Translations under genes and position numbers: made by a program
Assembly: GCA_020740775.1 (NCBI GenBank)
Contig: JAHEWK010000062.1
Location: forward strand, 1-27,362
DNA length: 27,362 nucleotides
Reading direction: 5' to 3'
Source: Ilyonectria destructans
Taxonomy: Eukaryota > Ascomycota > Sordariomycetes > Hypocreales > Nectriaceae
Shown: one piece after another, positions 10,275-19,493 of the stretch
How the letters are laid out: each line of letters opens with the position of its first letter
Numbering within the stretch: the first letter of the stretch is position 1
Notes under the pieces: generated by a model
What the model saw: the letters and a program-made list of their open reading frames with translations, nothing else
Told to the model about the DNA's origin: nothing
The model's database searches: none

Positions 10275-10975
10275 TTATGCCGTTTTCGATGCCAACACAA
10301 AAACGGGTCCGCAGTCGCTGCGTGGGCCACGGCTACCCATAAAGGGCCCGCCGGTTTATACGTACCTAGGAACGTATGGCTGATTTCGAAGAGAGCTTCG
10401 TTTGGCTTGTGGTAGTGTTGAGAGTTGTCGAGACAGGGGGAAGGAGATTTGTCGAACAGGAGGGAAGGAGAGTTGTCGAGATAGGAGGGAAGGAGAGTTG
10501 TCGAGACAAAAGAGTTGTTGAGACGGGAGGGAAGGAGAGTTGTCGAGATAGGAGGAAAGGAGAGTTGTCGAGACAGTAGAGTTGTTGAGACAGGAGGGAA
10601 AGAGAGTTGTGGGGAATAAGTTATTGCCGTTTTCGATGCCAACACAAAAACGGGTCCGCAGTCGCTGCGTGGGCCACGGCTACCCATAAAGGGCCCGCCG
10701 GTTTATGCGTACCTAGGAACGCATGGCTGATTCCGAAGGAGATCTTCGTTTGGCTAGTGGAATTGGTGAGAGTTGTCGAGGTGGGAGAGAAGGATAGTTA
10801 TCGAGCAGGAGGGAAAGAGAGTTGGGGAAAATAAGTTATTGCCGTTTTCGATGCCAACACAAAACGGGTCCGCAGTCGCTGCGTGGGCCACGGCTACCCA
10901 TAAAGGGCCCGCCGGTTTATGCGTAGGAACGCATGGCTGATTCCGAAGGAGAGCTTCGGTTGGCTTGGGGGGGGT
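10275..10975. repeat. Three-unit satellite with a conserved hairpin
   Basis: Three head-to-tail units start near 10275, 10621 and 10837 (spacing about 347 and 215 bp; the last is partial). The roughly 110-bp core (GCCGTTTTCGATGCCAACAC to CCCGCCGGTTTAT) is nearly identical in all three. After it come an inverted repeat and a variable purine-rich minisatellite that explains the length difference. The inverted repeat is ATACGT/ACGTAT in unit 1 (10358-10377), ATGCGT/ACGCAT in unit 2 (10705-10724) and the same with a loop shortened from 8 to 4 bases in unit 3 (10919-10934). The core also holds CGCAG-TCG-CTGCG. No protein is supported: the long minus-strand frame is just the repeat translated. Confidence 0.9.
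10420..10615 (+). repeat. Purine-rich minisatellite inside satellite unit 1
   Basis: Roughly 20-30-bp degenerate units of the type GGAAGGAGAGTTGTCGAGAC, with some half-units (AGAGTTGTTGAGACGG). Fewer copies occur at 10765-10825 in unit 2. Strong G/A strand bias. Confidence 0.85.
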
Positions 10976-11013
10976 GGAGGAGTGTCAGTCCATAGACAGG
11001 CAGGGAGGTGGGA

Positions 11014-11207
11014 GGAAGGTTGAGGCCGAAGCCATCGAAGGTGAGGGTGGTGAAAAATCGACTGAAGAGGAGGAATCGTCGCCGAAGCAGCGAAGGAGTT
11101 ACGTTTTGTTATCATACTTGGTACCCTTAGGCAGCACCAGCGGCTGGCAGATGCTCGCAGCTGGCGAGAACCGATGGCCCTCCCGAACAGTCAAGAATTT
11201 TCAAAGA
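11014..11207. repeat. Dispersed repeat S, copy 2
   Basis: Matches 7641-7872 with small indels. It begins GAAGGTTGAGGCCGAAGCCA and ends TCAAGAATTTTCAAA, directly against TIR element copy 2. Confidence 0.75.
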
Positions 11208-11210
11208 GTA

Positions 11211-11528
11211 CTGCTATTCGCACACAGATACAAGTCCCTTTGGCTAAACCTCAGGCCAAACCTCAGGCTAAACCTCAGGCTAAACCTCAGGCCAAACCAA
11301 TATACCTAATATGTGCATTGGAATTCTTAGACCTCACTTAGGCTTATATTTATTAACAAATCTAACTTAACAAAATACAATACAATACAATAAAACGTTA
11401 TTAGAGAATAAATATAAAAAGTCAGTCTTATAAACTTATTAGGATGATAGATAATTACCAGCAGGATTGAGATATGCAGTTATGTGCGCAAGTAGCAATG
11501 GGTAGCAATGGGTGAGTGTGCGAATCAA
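11211..11528 (+). mobile_element. MITE-like TIR element, copy 2
   Basis: The left end CTGCTATTCGCACAC (TA at 11209-11210) is identical to copy 1. ATTCGCACAC has a perfect inverted partner GTGTGCGAAT at 11516-11525; beyond that the right end has decayed. The interior is A/T-rich, and the last 85 bp align to copy 1 (CAGGATTGAGATATGCAGTT versus CGGATTGAGATGTGTGGTT). A 12-bp tandem repeat (GGCTAAACCTCA, about 4.7 units, 11242-11298) is private to this copy. Confidence 0.7.
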
Positions 11529-12181
11529 TCCTCTTTTCAAACGCCCAATCACCACTATGAATCATGGTGGAGATATCGTTAGGTTGAATGGCAGCAACGC
11601 CATGAGTCAACAGATCTTGTCGAGATCACTAGAAGGGTCGCGTCGGGATGCGGACATCTTCCTACTTGATTCGCATTCGCATCAATCAGACAGTACAAGT
11701 TTCCGTCGCAGGAGAGTAGCAAGGAATCACCTAGTATCATCGTCAAAACGTGGCACTCATTCTCTGGCAATCCAACGGAAACGTCTTCATTTCAATCACA
11801 AACACCTGCTCTGCAAAGTCTATGAAACCCCGTATCCATATCCAGGAACAGAAAAACCCTCTTCCGCTCCATATGTTCGTTTGTCCTTACAGCCACCATC
11901 CGGCTGTTTTTTTACTTTCCGCCGTCCTCTCGCCCCATGATTCCGGGACGACCCAGGGCGTATCGTAATCTCCGTGCGCTCGCGTGTGTGTAGACGTGTA
12001 GGTATGTATGTAAAAAATAAAGTACGCACAAAAAAAGCCGCTCAGCCCTCCAACAAGTCAGATTAAAGATGTATGTCGCTGCGTAAAACCTCAAAAGAAT
12101 GTGAGCAAGCAAGTGTCGCGGGCAAGACAAAAGACGCGTCTTGCCTTTCTAGCAACAACATGAGATGCCTGAACTTCGCAC
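11529..12181. other. 3' flank of hsf1; no gene supported
   Basis: A plus-strand frame covers 11512-11940, but its first codon is GTG and it shows no domain. T- and A-rich strings near 11908-11915 and 12013-12035 fit the trailer and polyadenylation zone of the minus-strand hsf1 transcript. Confidence 0.5.
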
Positions 12182-14466
12182 TCAGCCCACACGCTGCCGC
12201 TTAATACCACGATCAGGACTGCCATCAAACCCCAAGTCACCCCGAGGGATCTCTTCAGTCCCAGCAGGGCTTGGGGTATTGTTGCTGCCGCCTCCGCCAA
12301 GGTCCCGGTTAGGCTTCAGCGAGTTGTTGTCCGGGTCAGGGTCAAGGGTGAAGTTGAAGTCATTGCCATCCCCACCAAAGTGGCTGTCGTTCAGGAACGC
12401 GTTGCTATCAAAATACTGGTCGAGGTCCACCGGGGGAGGATCAAAGTACTCGGCGGTTTCACTCAAACCTGGGATATGTCCAGAGGGGCTAAGAGGCCCA
12501 AGCAACGAACCCAGCTCGCTGATCTTGGCATCCTGTTCGCTCTGCAAGCGTTGGAGCGTTTCCAAGTCGACCTGGTTCGAACCAATCTGGTGTAAAGAGG
12601 GTGGAGCCATGGGAGGTTGCATGATAGGTGAGAGCGATGGGGCAGTGTTGGTTTCAATCGGGGGTGGAGAAACCGAGGTCGAGGGCATGGGTGGTAAGTC
12701 CATAGAGGGGTTGGAAGTGACGGGCATAGGCCTGGATGAAGCGGACGAAGACTGGCCGGCCATGAAGTTGACGAGCTTGCTTCTCTGGTCGTGGTTTAAA
12801 GTGTTGGGTGCATTGGCCACGAGCTCAGCAGCCTCGGGGAGATCTAGTCCATGCGAGTTGGTTGCGTTGTGGTCGTTGATAATTTTCATCATCCGCTCGT
12901 GAGGATTTGCCTCCAACTCCTGACGAAGACTGGGTGAAGTCGTGTCTGTAGGGGATCCCTCAACAAGCTCTGTGACATGGCCCATCTCCGGGTTATGATG
13001 GTTGACGGGTTGGTACGAGCTGCTACCCACAGACGGGGTCCTCATTGATGGGGTTTGAGATTGAGCTTGCGATTGGGATCGATTGTTCTGGTTGGGGATT
13101 GGTGGAAGCAATCCGCGGGTCTTCTTGTGCGGGGTTCCAAACGAGGCCGCGTTTGGGTCCATCTGAGCTTGGATGAAATCTCCCAGGTCGATGACGCTGC
13201 TGTGTTGAGCAGACTGCTGCCCCTGGTTTGAGATCATGCTTGAGATGATGTCGCTGACGTTCTGCGTGTTTCCCTGGTCCTCCAATGTTTTCCTGAAAAC
13301 ATTGGCGAGGAAGTTGAGAATGGCATTGATCGAGTTCTGGTGTCGGTCGTGCTGGTTCTGGAACATAACAGCCTGGCTATACAGGTCGTTGTTGTTTCGC
13401 TGCAGGCGGTTGATGGCATTGAGAATCAATTTTTGTTGATCGCGCACCTTGGTCAGCTCTTCTCGAATGACAACCATCTCCTTCTTCGGCATTGGTTGAG
13501 AATCGGCGGCAGGAAGAGACCTCCCCGTCGGGATGTTGGAAGTGCCCAGCCCTTGACCGAGAACCTCTTCAGGTCCGACTTCTTCCTCGCTATCATTGTC
13601 TCCCTCACCGTTCTTGTTGCCCTTCTTGGCCTTGCTTCCGCCCTTGGGCTTGTTGATCAACCACAACAAGTTGGGGTGGCCTCGCCTGAAGTACGGGTTG
13701 GAATACTCGCTAGGGCTCTTGTTCTTGCGTTCACTCGCTCGCATGGAGTTATCAGACAGACCCACGCGCTTGTGGAACCCGTACATATTGAGTTGCCTGA
13801 CGAATGACGCATAGTTGTTGTGCTTAAACAGCTCTGGAATCAAAGTCTTGGCGAACTCATCTTCATCGAGAACGATAAAAGAGTCGCCTTTCTCCGACCA
13901 TCTGATCAAGTCTTCATTCTTGCGCTCCTCGAGAAAACTATACCAGTTAGTGTGTACATAAGACAGGCCCATCGTGGAGCTTACCTGCTGAGTTTCTGCA
14001 CAAATGGAGGAATCTGTTTGCGCTTCGCTTGGGACTCTCTCTTGGCCTTGGAGGCCATCTCCTCCAGCAGCTCAAGATTCTCCTGTTCAGTCAGAGTCTC
14101 GGTGGGGTTCTGCTGGAGAAGAGAGTTCTCGTCTCCGACAAAGTTGCCCCACGGGTCAGCGGACGCATCAAAATTTGGGCGTGGGTTAGTCGGCACGAGA
14201 GCCCGGTTTGTCTGTCGCCGGGCGATGGAGTTGGTTGCATTCGGAACCGCTTGGGGATACTGCGGCTGAGCCGGGACTAGACCGTACGAGTTGCCGACGT
14301 GCGCATTCCCATCGACAAAGCCAGTCCCATCACCCATACCGTTCCATCGCAGCATCTGGTCCGCCGCTCCGGCTCCCGACCCATACGGTTGCTGCATCTG
14401 CTGCTGGATCGGCACTATCGGTGCCGCACCTGGAGCTCCTCGTTTCCTGGGATTTGGTGCCGACAT
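12182..14466 (-). CDS. hsf1: Heat shock transcription factor Hsf1, 745 aa
   Basis: Two exons, 13985-14466 and 12182-13937, with a 47-nt intron (GTAAGC, ACTAAC, TATAG) interrupting the DNA-binding domain and joining in phase at KLS|SFLEE. The HSF winged-helix domain runs from P-P-F-V-Q-K-L (about 153) to about 257, with recognition-helix residues N-N-Y-A-S-F-V-R-Q-L-N-M-Y-G-F-H-K (201-217). A hydrophobic heptad zone (HR-A/B trimerisation coiled coil) spans about 313-378. The rest is Ser/Pro/Gln-rich with an acidic and aromatic patch near 670-715 (D-L-D-Q-Y-F...D-F-N-F), a likely activation region. The 150-residue N-terminal extension is usual for filamentous-fungal Hsf1 and separates it from Skn7 and Sfl1. 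It trimerises, binds nGAAn arrays and drives chaperone genes in the nucleus. It appears intact. Confidence 0.95.
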
Positions 14467-15834
14467 AGGTAACGAGCTGTGTGAACCAGAGTTCGAGCTT
14501 GGTGGGAGTTGTGAGGTGTGATTGAAAGTGGGCAGGCCCGTTATCGATGCCTGGTATCACGGTGTCGGATTTGCTGCCTCGCGAATATTCCGGCGTCAGA
14601 ATCGAGGCAGGGCGCAAATTTCACCTCGGTAGGCGCAGAAGTCGGGTCGGTGAGAAGGTGCTCCAGCGGTCCGGTTCGGAAAATGGATGTCGATCGCGTC
14701 GTCTAGCGGCGGATTGTCGGGTAGTAGCAAGTGAGCCTCGGGGAGTAGGAATCTCGTTCGCGGGTGAAGATGGCGCTCAGAAATAGTTCTGCGGGCGTGC
14801 GAGGTCAACGTCGGCAGACTATTGCTGTTAAGCTACAAGTGAGGCTGAAGAAGGCTTCGTTCGGCGGAGTAGAGCGAGGTGGGTTCGTGGAGGAAGCAAG
14901 AGCCAGGTGAAAGAAGTCGCGGGCGCAATAAATCCAAGGCAGAAGGGTCTGCGATGCGGCTTTATTGCAAGGAAGGCGTAAAATCGGTGATGCGTAAACG
15001 CAACCCGGCGTCGTTCGGTGGTGCGCGAACAGGCTGAGCGCGCTGGGCGTGCTCGGTAGGCTTAATCGGGGGTGCCTGGGGGCGTCTCGATTAGGTGTGA
15101 AATGAGTCGTCGGACGAAGGACCCATTCTGGTGCACACAATAATGCGGAGAAAGTGATGCGCAAACCAGAGATCACAGGAGCAGGCGCCAGTGAAATCGG
15201 TCGAAATGGTGATGATAGACTCGGAGTTGGCGGTCGCAGAGGCTGGAGAGGGTCCGTCCAAAGCATTTGGGGCGGGCGACGATCAATTGTCAAATCCTGA
15301 CTGGCCAATCAGAACCCATGGTGACACACGAAGCCAGGTTCATTTCACGTGACGATAAGATAGCGCCTTCTCGCGTCGTTATCAAGCCCAAGTTACGGTA
15401 CATGGCCATGCAGATCGGTGGGTATTAAGCAATTGTGAACTTAGTTCCTGCCCCTAGAACCTCGTAACTCTACTTGGGGGCTTGTTTTGTTCTTCTTCTC
15501 CCAGATAAGGTACTCAAGGATCTTCTTGGTCTTGGTAGGTTTATTCTCTCACCCACTTTACATGCTCGTTGTTCTTCAACAAAGCATTGTGTTGGCGCCG
15601 GGTATGCATGCATGGCAGGGTGGGGACTGTATCAGAACAATGTTGCTTCTAGACTCAAAATAGGTCAGGCCAGGGCGCCATCAATACAACGGCTGCATGT
15701 GCGCAATGGAATACGGTTACATTTGCTGGGTATCGCAGCTTCTTCCTATCCTCATTACATCGCTCACCAAGGACAATACTATACAGTCCCTACAATACAG
15801 ACAATCACTCAACAGCTAGCAACTAGAGCTAGCC
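14467..15834. other. hsf1 upstream region and cwc27 3' flank
   Basis: Long upstream region of hsf1 (14467 to about 15310), GC-rich, with a CCAAT box inside CTGGCCAATCAG (CCAAT at 15305-15309), then the cwc27 trailer side. A minus-strand frame at 14805-15308 begins with TTG and is proline/serine-rich with no domain; it is treated as leader. No gene is supported. Confidence 0.5.
14583..14590. promoter_or_regulatory. Possible heat shock element half (GAATATTC)
   Basis: GAATATTC fits two inverted nGAAn units (GAAnnTTC), 117 bp upstream of the hsf1 ATG. A third unit in register is not evident, so functional autoregulation is uncertain. Confidence 0.25.
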
Positions 15835-17463
15835 CTATTTTGCGCCTCTTCCAGCAAGCGATGCAGCTCGAGCCATCTGAGCATTCTTTGCTTGGTCTCG
15901 GGCTTGGTCCCACGCCCTCCCCGACTTGCCTTGCCGAGCATCCCTTTCAGCTCGCTTCTCCTCCTTGAGCGTCCGTGCCTTCTCGCGCGGATCGATGACC
16001 ACCAGCTCCTCTTCAGCCTTCTTTCGGTTTTTGAGATCCTTGCCTAGTTTATCCGCCGCGAAGCTAAGAGAGTGTGACATCCAGCCCTCGTCGTCGCTCT
16101 CTTCATTGCCTTGTTTGTCCCACGAAGTGCAACTCTGGCAATTGGCGATGAAATGTAAATCGCAAAGGGCAGCCTCGTCATCCGCGCCTGGAGCACCGTC
16201 ATCCTCTTCCTGTTCCTGACGCGAGGAGGTCGTGGTGTCTTTTTCCGGTGGGGCCTTTTCCAGCTTCGACTGGAACGCTTTTAACATGCGAAGAGTCCTC
16301 TGCTCATCGCTGGCCGTGGCGTTGTTGGTGCCAGGTCGCCGTTTACGGGCTTTCATCGAGGTTTCGGGTATCATCGACTCAAGGGCTGTTTTCTTTTTCT
16401 CCTCGACTGGCTGCTCGGTGTGAATCGTCCGCCTCATGGACGCTTTCAGGGCCGCAATCTCTTCGTTGGCTCGTTCCAATGCAGTCTTCTTAGGCGCCTC
16501 CGGTTCAGGCGACAACTCTTCCTCGTATCGACGGGCGGGGCCAGGTTTCTTCTCTGGTTGAGATTTTCGCACTGCCCCCTGTTCATCCCGGTCCTCTTCT
16601 CGCTCTGGGGTCACGCTCCTGGGACGGGGCTCCTTTTTCTTCTTTTGTTTGGCGGGCTTGTCCTTGGGCTGCGCATCTCCTTCTGGGTCTTCCATTACAA
16701 GCCTCGTGTCAAACTTGGCCTTCTTGAAGACCGGTACGTCCTCGTCTCCTTCTTCATCCCCAAAGCTCAGTAGTTGCTTTCCTCCCTTTCGCTTCTTCTT
16801 CTTGTCTTTCCCCGCGGACACCTTGCTAGGCGCCTGCGCAGCGACTCTCGTCCGCTTCTTCATGTCCTCAAAAGGATTAACCAGAATCTCGATCCTTTCG
16901 ATCTTGACGGTGTAAGTGGGTCGTTCCGTCGCACTGTCAACCTCCGACTCGCCAATTTTTGCCAAGTTGTAGATAGTGTCGCCTGCGATGCGACCGAACA
17001 TGGTGTTCTTGCCGTTCAGCTCCTCAGTCTTGTCAAGGGTGAAGAAGAACTGGCTGCCGTTGGTATTAGGGCGCGACTCGTTGGCCATTCCCAACAGACC
17101 GCGGCGATTGAACTTGAGTCGCGAGTGGAACTCATCCTTGAAGTTGATTCCCGTCGGCCCTGCATTCTTTCCCAGGCGCTGGTCCATCGGCCATGGATCC
17201 AAGTCGTCGCTGAACGCCCCTCCATCGTAGATTGACTCTCCGCCGTTGCCTGTAGCGGTAGGGTCGCCACCTTGTAGAATGAACCCAGGCACTAGCCGGT
17301 GGAATATGGTGTTGTCGTAGTAGCCATCGAGAGCTAGTTGCAAGAAGTTTCGGCATGTTAACGGGGTTTGCTTCGCGAAGAGTTCGACCGAGAGTTCGCC
17401 CTGCGTTGTGTGCAGAATCGCAGACGCCGTAGGCTGAGGCTCGAGATTATAGATCGCAGACAT
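15835..17463 (-). CDS. cwc27: Cwc27-type spliceosomal cyclophilin, 542 aa
   Basis: Single exon starting at the ATG at 17463. The cyclophilin fold covers about residues 10-195: T-I-F-H-R-L-V-P-G-F-I-L-Q-G-G-D (52-67), M-A-N-x-x-x-P-N-T-N-G-S-Q-F-F-F (126-141) and N-G-K-x-T-M-F-G-R-I (150-159). The tail of about 340 residues is highly charged (Lys/Glu/Arg) with coiled-coil character, as in Cwc27/SDCCAG10. Where cyclophilin A has Trp121 in K-T-E-W-L, this protein reads K-T-E-E-L (Glu148). The same exchange is known for human CWC27, which binds proline peptides poorly and is regarded as a scaffold of activated spliceosomes rather than an isomerase. Nuclear. Head-to-tail with hsf1 on the same strand, more than 1.3 kb away, so independently transcribed. 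Confidence 0.93.
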   Translation of the reverse strand: MSAIYNLEPQPTASAILHTTQGELSVELFAKQTPLTCRNFLQLALDGYYDNTIFHRLVPGFILQGGDPTATGNGGESIYDGGAFSDDLDPWPMDQRLGKNAGPTGINFKDEFHSRLKFNRRGLLGMANESRPNTNGSQFFFTLDKTEELNGKNTMFGRIAGDTIYNLAKIGESEVDSATERPTYTVKIERIEILVNPFEDMKKRTRVAAQAPSKVSAGKDKKKKRKGGKQLLSFGDEEGDEDVPVFKKAKFDTRLVMEDPEGDAQPKDKPAKQKKKKEPRPRSVTPEREEDRDEQGAVRKSQPEKKPGPARRYEEELSPEPEAPKKTALERANEEIAALKASMRRTIHTEQPVEEKKKTALESMIPETSMKARKRRPGTNNATASDEQRTLRMLKAFQSKLEKAPPEKDTTTSSRQEQEEDDGAPGADDEAALCDLHFIANCQSCTSWDKQGNEESDDEGWMSHSLSFAADKLGKDLKNRKKAEEELVVIDPREKARTLKEEKRAERDARQGKSGRAWDQARDQAKNAQMARAASLAGRGAK

Positions 17464-18529
17464 TTCGAGATTGAGGAGCCGCGTGTTTTCGGGGCCTGGA
17501 TTCCGTGGCTGTGGTACGGACGTAGGAGCGCTTTGTCGCTAAGAGGTGTTGTTGATGGATCGAAGTGGCAAGGCTGTAGCTTGGAGGCGTGCATGGGCGG
17601 TCCACCCTTATCGATAAGGTCACCCCAGCATCATCATACCTTTGCGACGACCAGCTCAAGGTATGCTTGGTTGTCAGTCAATATTGGCCTTGCCACACAT
17701 CTTCATTTTTTGTAATTATCCATGGTTGCACATCAGGTAAGTTGTGTAAATAATTGTCAATGGCCGAAATCTCAAAAGCCCGAAATCAAGAACAAATTAC
17801 TACCCTTGATGCAATCCTGCACCATGAGACCAGCCAGCGCCGATGGTGCTATGTATTTTTGAACGCCAAGGCATGGAAAGCCATCTACACCAGGCAGCTC
17901 ATGGCTTCAAGGACGGCACAAATCGCACATGCAAACTCAACAGAGTGCTTTGCGGTCTTCTTATCTCCCCCCTGGTGGCTTAGGGCAGCACCTGAAGAAC
18001 TGGCCTCCTCTGGCTTCACATTGCTGACGACGGAGGCAGGCGTCTTTGAATATAACTTTTCAAGGAGCTCGTGACGGCGGCGCTCTATACCTCCGTCGGT
18101 CTTTCGATTTTCATGAGAATCTCCAAGAAACTTCCAGGAGCTCTCCGCTGTTGTGGCTCGGAGTGCGGTGGCCCCGAAATGTCCATGCCATGACAGAAAC
18201 ATAACTATACCTGCATTTCCCACGCATCATAGCCTAATTACAGCTAATAGTGTGCATAGGTATCTTGCGAGTGTCGTGATTAACAATTTCGCGTTTGATC
18301 ACAGTCACATGTACGTTTGCCATCTGGGCATGTTTGAAACCCTGAAGGCAACCCTTCACATCACACACACACGCGCGCGCTCGCTTTTATTTGCCCCTGG
18401 TGGGTAGTGTGCGACCACTCGATGCTTTTTCAACTGACCGTCATTGCACGAGAGCAATCACCGACGCGGGAAGCCCACCTCGACTCTGCCACGATATCAA
18501 AACAACATGGAACGTACCAACCTGGTTGA
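17464..18529. other. cwc27 promoter side and unassigned region
   Basis: Two overlapping opposite frames lie here: plus 17760-18074 (ATG start, 104 aa) and minus 17885-18223 (GTG start, 112 aa, with an RRRHELLEKLYSKTP-like basic/helical stretch). Neither has a recognised domain, and I cannot choose between them. At 18361-18385 a CA run passes into CG repeats. Confidence 0.3.
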
Positions 18530-18954
18530 GCACAGTTTCTTCAATGGACCCATCAGCCGAACCTTGCCTCCCGCGCAGCCGACGTCGCCGTTAGTATATC
18601 AGAAACCATCCAACTTGACGCTCAGAGAAACCCCTCCCCAAGCCTACCCACCAACGATGCAGCCGACATGTGGGGTGGGATTCCAGACCTACAAGCCACC
18701 ATATTCGACGACATCCGCGACGACAAAGCCGGGTCTTCGTTCCTTGACCATCTTGACAACTCTTGACAACAATAACTGGGTCTCTGCACATCACCATCGG
18801 CCAACTGCCTCGCGCTCCAGAGCTACTAGGGCTGTACTTCAACAGCTCCAGGGTGGCCCGACGCAACATCTTCTACATCCAGGGCCTCGTCGCCATCTAC
18901 TCAGACTACCGCAAGAGCTACGACACCACCGGCAAATCCCGTCCCGTCTAGCGA
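18530..18954 (+). pseudogene. Decayed gene in two frames, family unknown
   Basis: Two adjacent frames both read as ordinary protein. Frame one runs from 18530 to a TGA at 18764-18766 and includes DMWGGIPDLQATIFDDIRDD. Frame two runs from about 18763 to the TAG at 18949-18951 and includes LGLYFNSSRVARRNIFYIQG followed by VAIYSDYRKSYDTTG. The change falls at a 10-bp near-tandem duplication (CTTGACAACT/CTTGACAACA, 18752-18771). Other frames over the same bases are Arg/His/Pro-rich in the way shadows are. No clean start was found: the ATG at 18508 begins another frame, and the first ATG in frame one is at about 18669. No family recognised. An unseen intron is the alternative. Confidence 0.4.
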
Positions 18955-19049
18955 TTCCTCCCTCCATGCCTCAGCAAAGCTTTAGTGATCTATGCGTAGT
19001 TGATATGGTCGTTTGCGCAGGCGGTTTACTAGTGTCCATACAAGGTTGA

Positions 19050-19222
19050 CAATACCGATCCATGTGTGCAATTAGAGGTACACATAAAGGCTATAGGCTA
19101 GAAGCCTAAGTTTCTTACTTTATTAATAAAATAAAATAAGCATCTTTATGAGGAGGTCTAAAGGCTAAGAATTAATGTTGCTAAGCGTATTGCCCTATAC
19201 CACAAAATTAGGCGCGGTATTG
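19050..19222. repeat. A/T-rich islet bounded by CAATACCG / CGGTATTG
   Basis: A perfect 8-bp inverted pair, CAATACCG (19050-19057) and CGGTATTG (19215-19222), encloses an A/T-rich core. Part of the core (AAGCCTAAGTTTCTTACTTT onward) resembles the interior of the TIR elements, especially the copy at 24406-24630 read in reverse. Whether it is a mobile element is uncertain, since an 8-bp pair can occur by chance. Confidence 0.4.
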
Positions 19223-19493
19223 GTGGTACCCTTCAGCATTGGAGCACATCCTGCAAACAGCAATGCTCCTTTCAAACAGCTTGACCAAACGGCAAACATC
19301 TTACAGTTGTCAACAACTGGCAAACCATTCCCCCCCACTAACCCTTAATGTTCCCTCATCCCTCCCCTTTTTTCCCCCTCTCTTCCTACCACATCACACT
19401 CATTCTCACTTCGATCGCCACCACTATATATTACTCCATGACTTGACATTCGGCAATATCCACGCCAAAGACATTGGTCCCCTCGTCCCGACG

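Noticed and set aside
10184..10687. Minus-strand frame of 167 codons across the satellite
   Set aside because: It translates the satellite core and minisatellite; its Ser/Thr/Leu repeats follow the DNA period, and it runs out of one repeat unit into the helicase relic in the wrong frame.
11512..11940. Plus-strand frame of 142 codons
   Set aside because: It begins with GTG inside the end of TIR element copy 2, is basic and Ser-rich, and has no domain.
12165..12902. Plus-strand frame of 245 codons
   Set aside because: It lies antisense within the hsf1 coding region, with composition typical of a shadow.
14805..15308. Minus-strand frame of 167 codons upstream of hsf1
   Set aside because: It begins with TTG, is low-complexity and sits in the hsf1 leader; better seen as untranslated.
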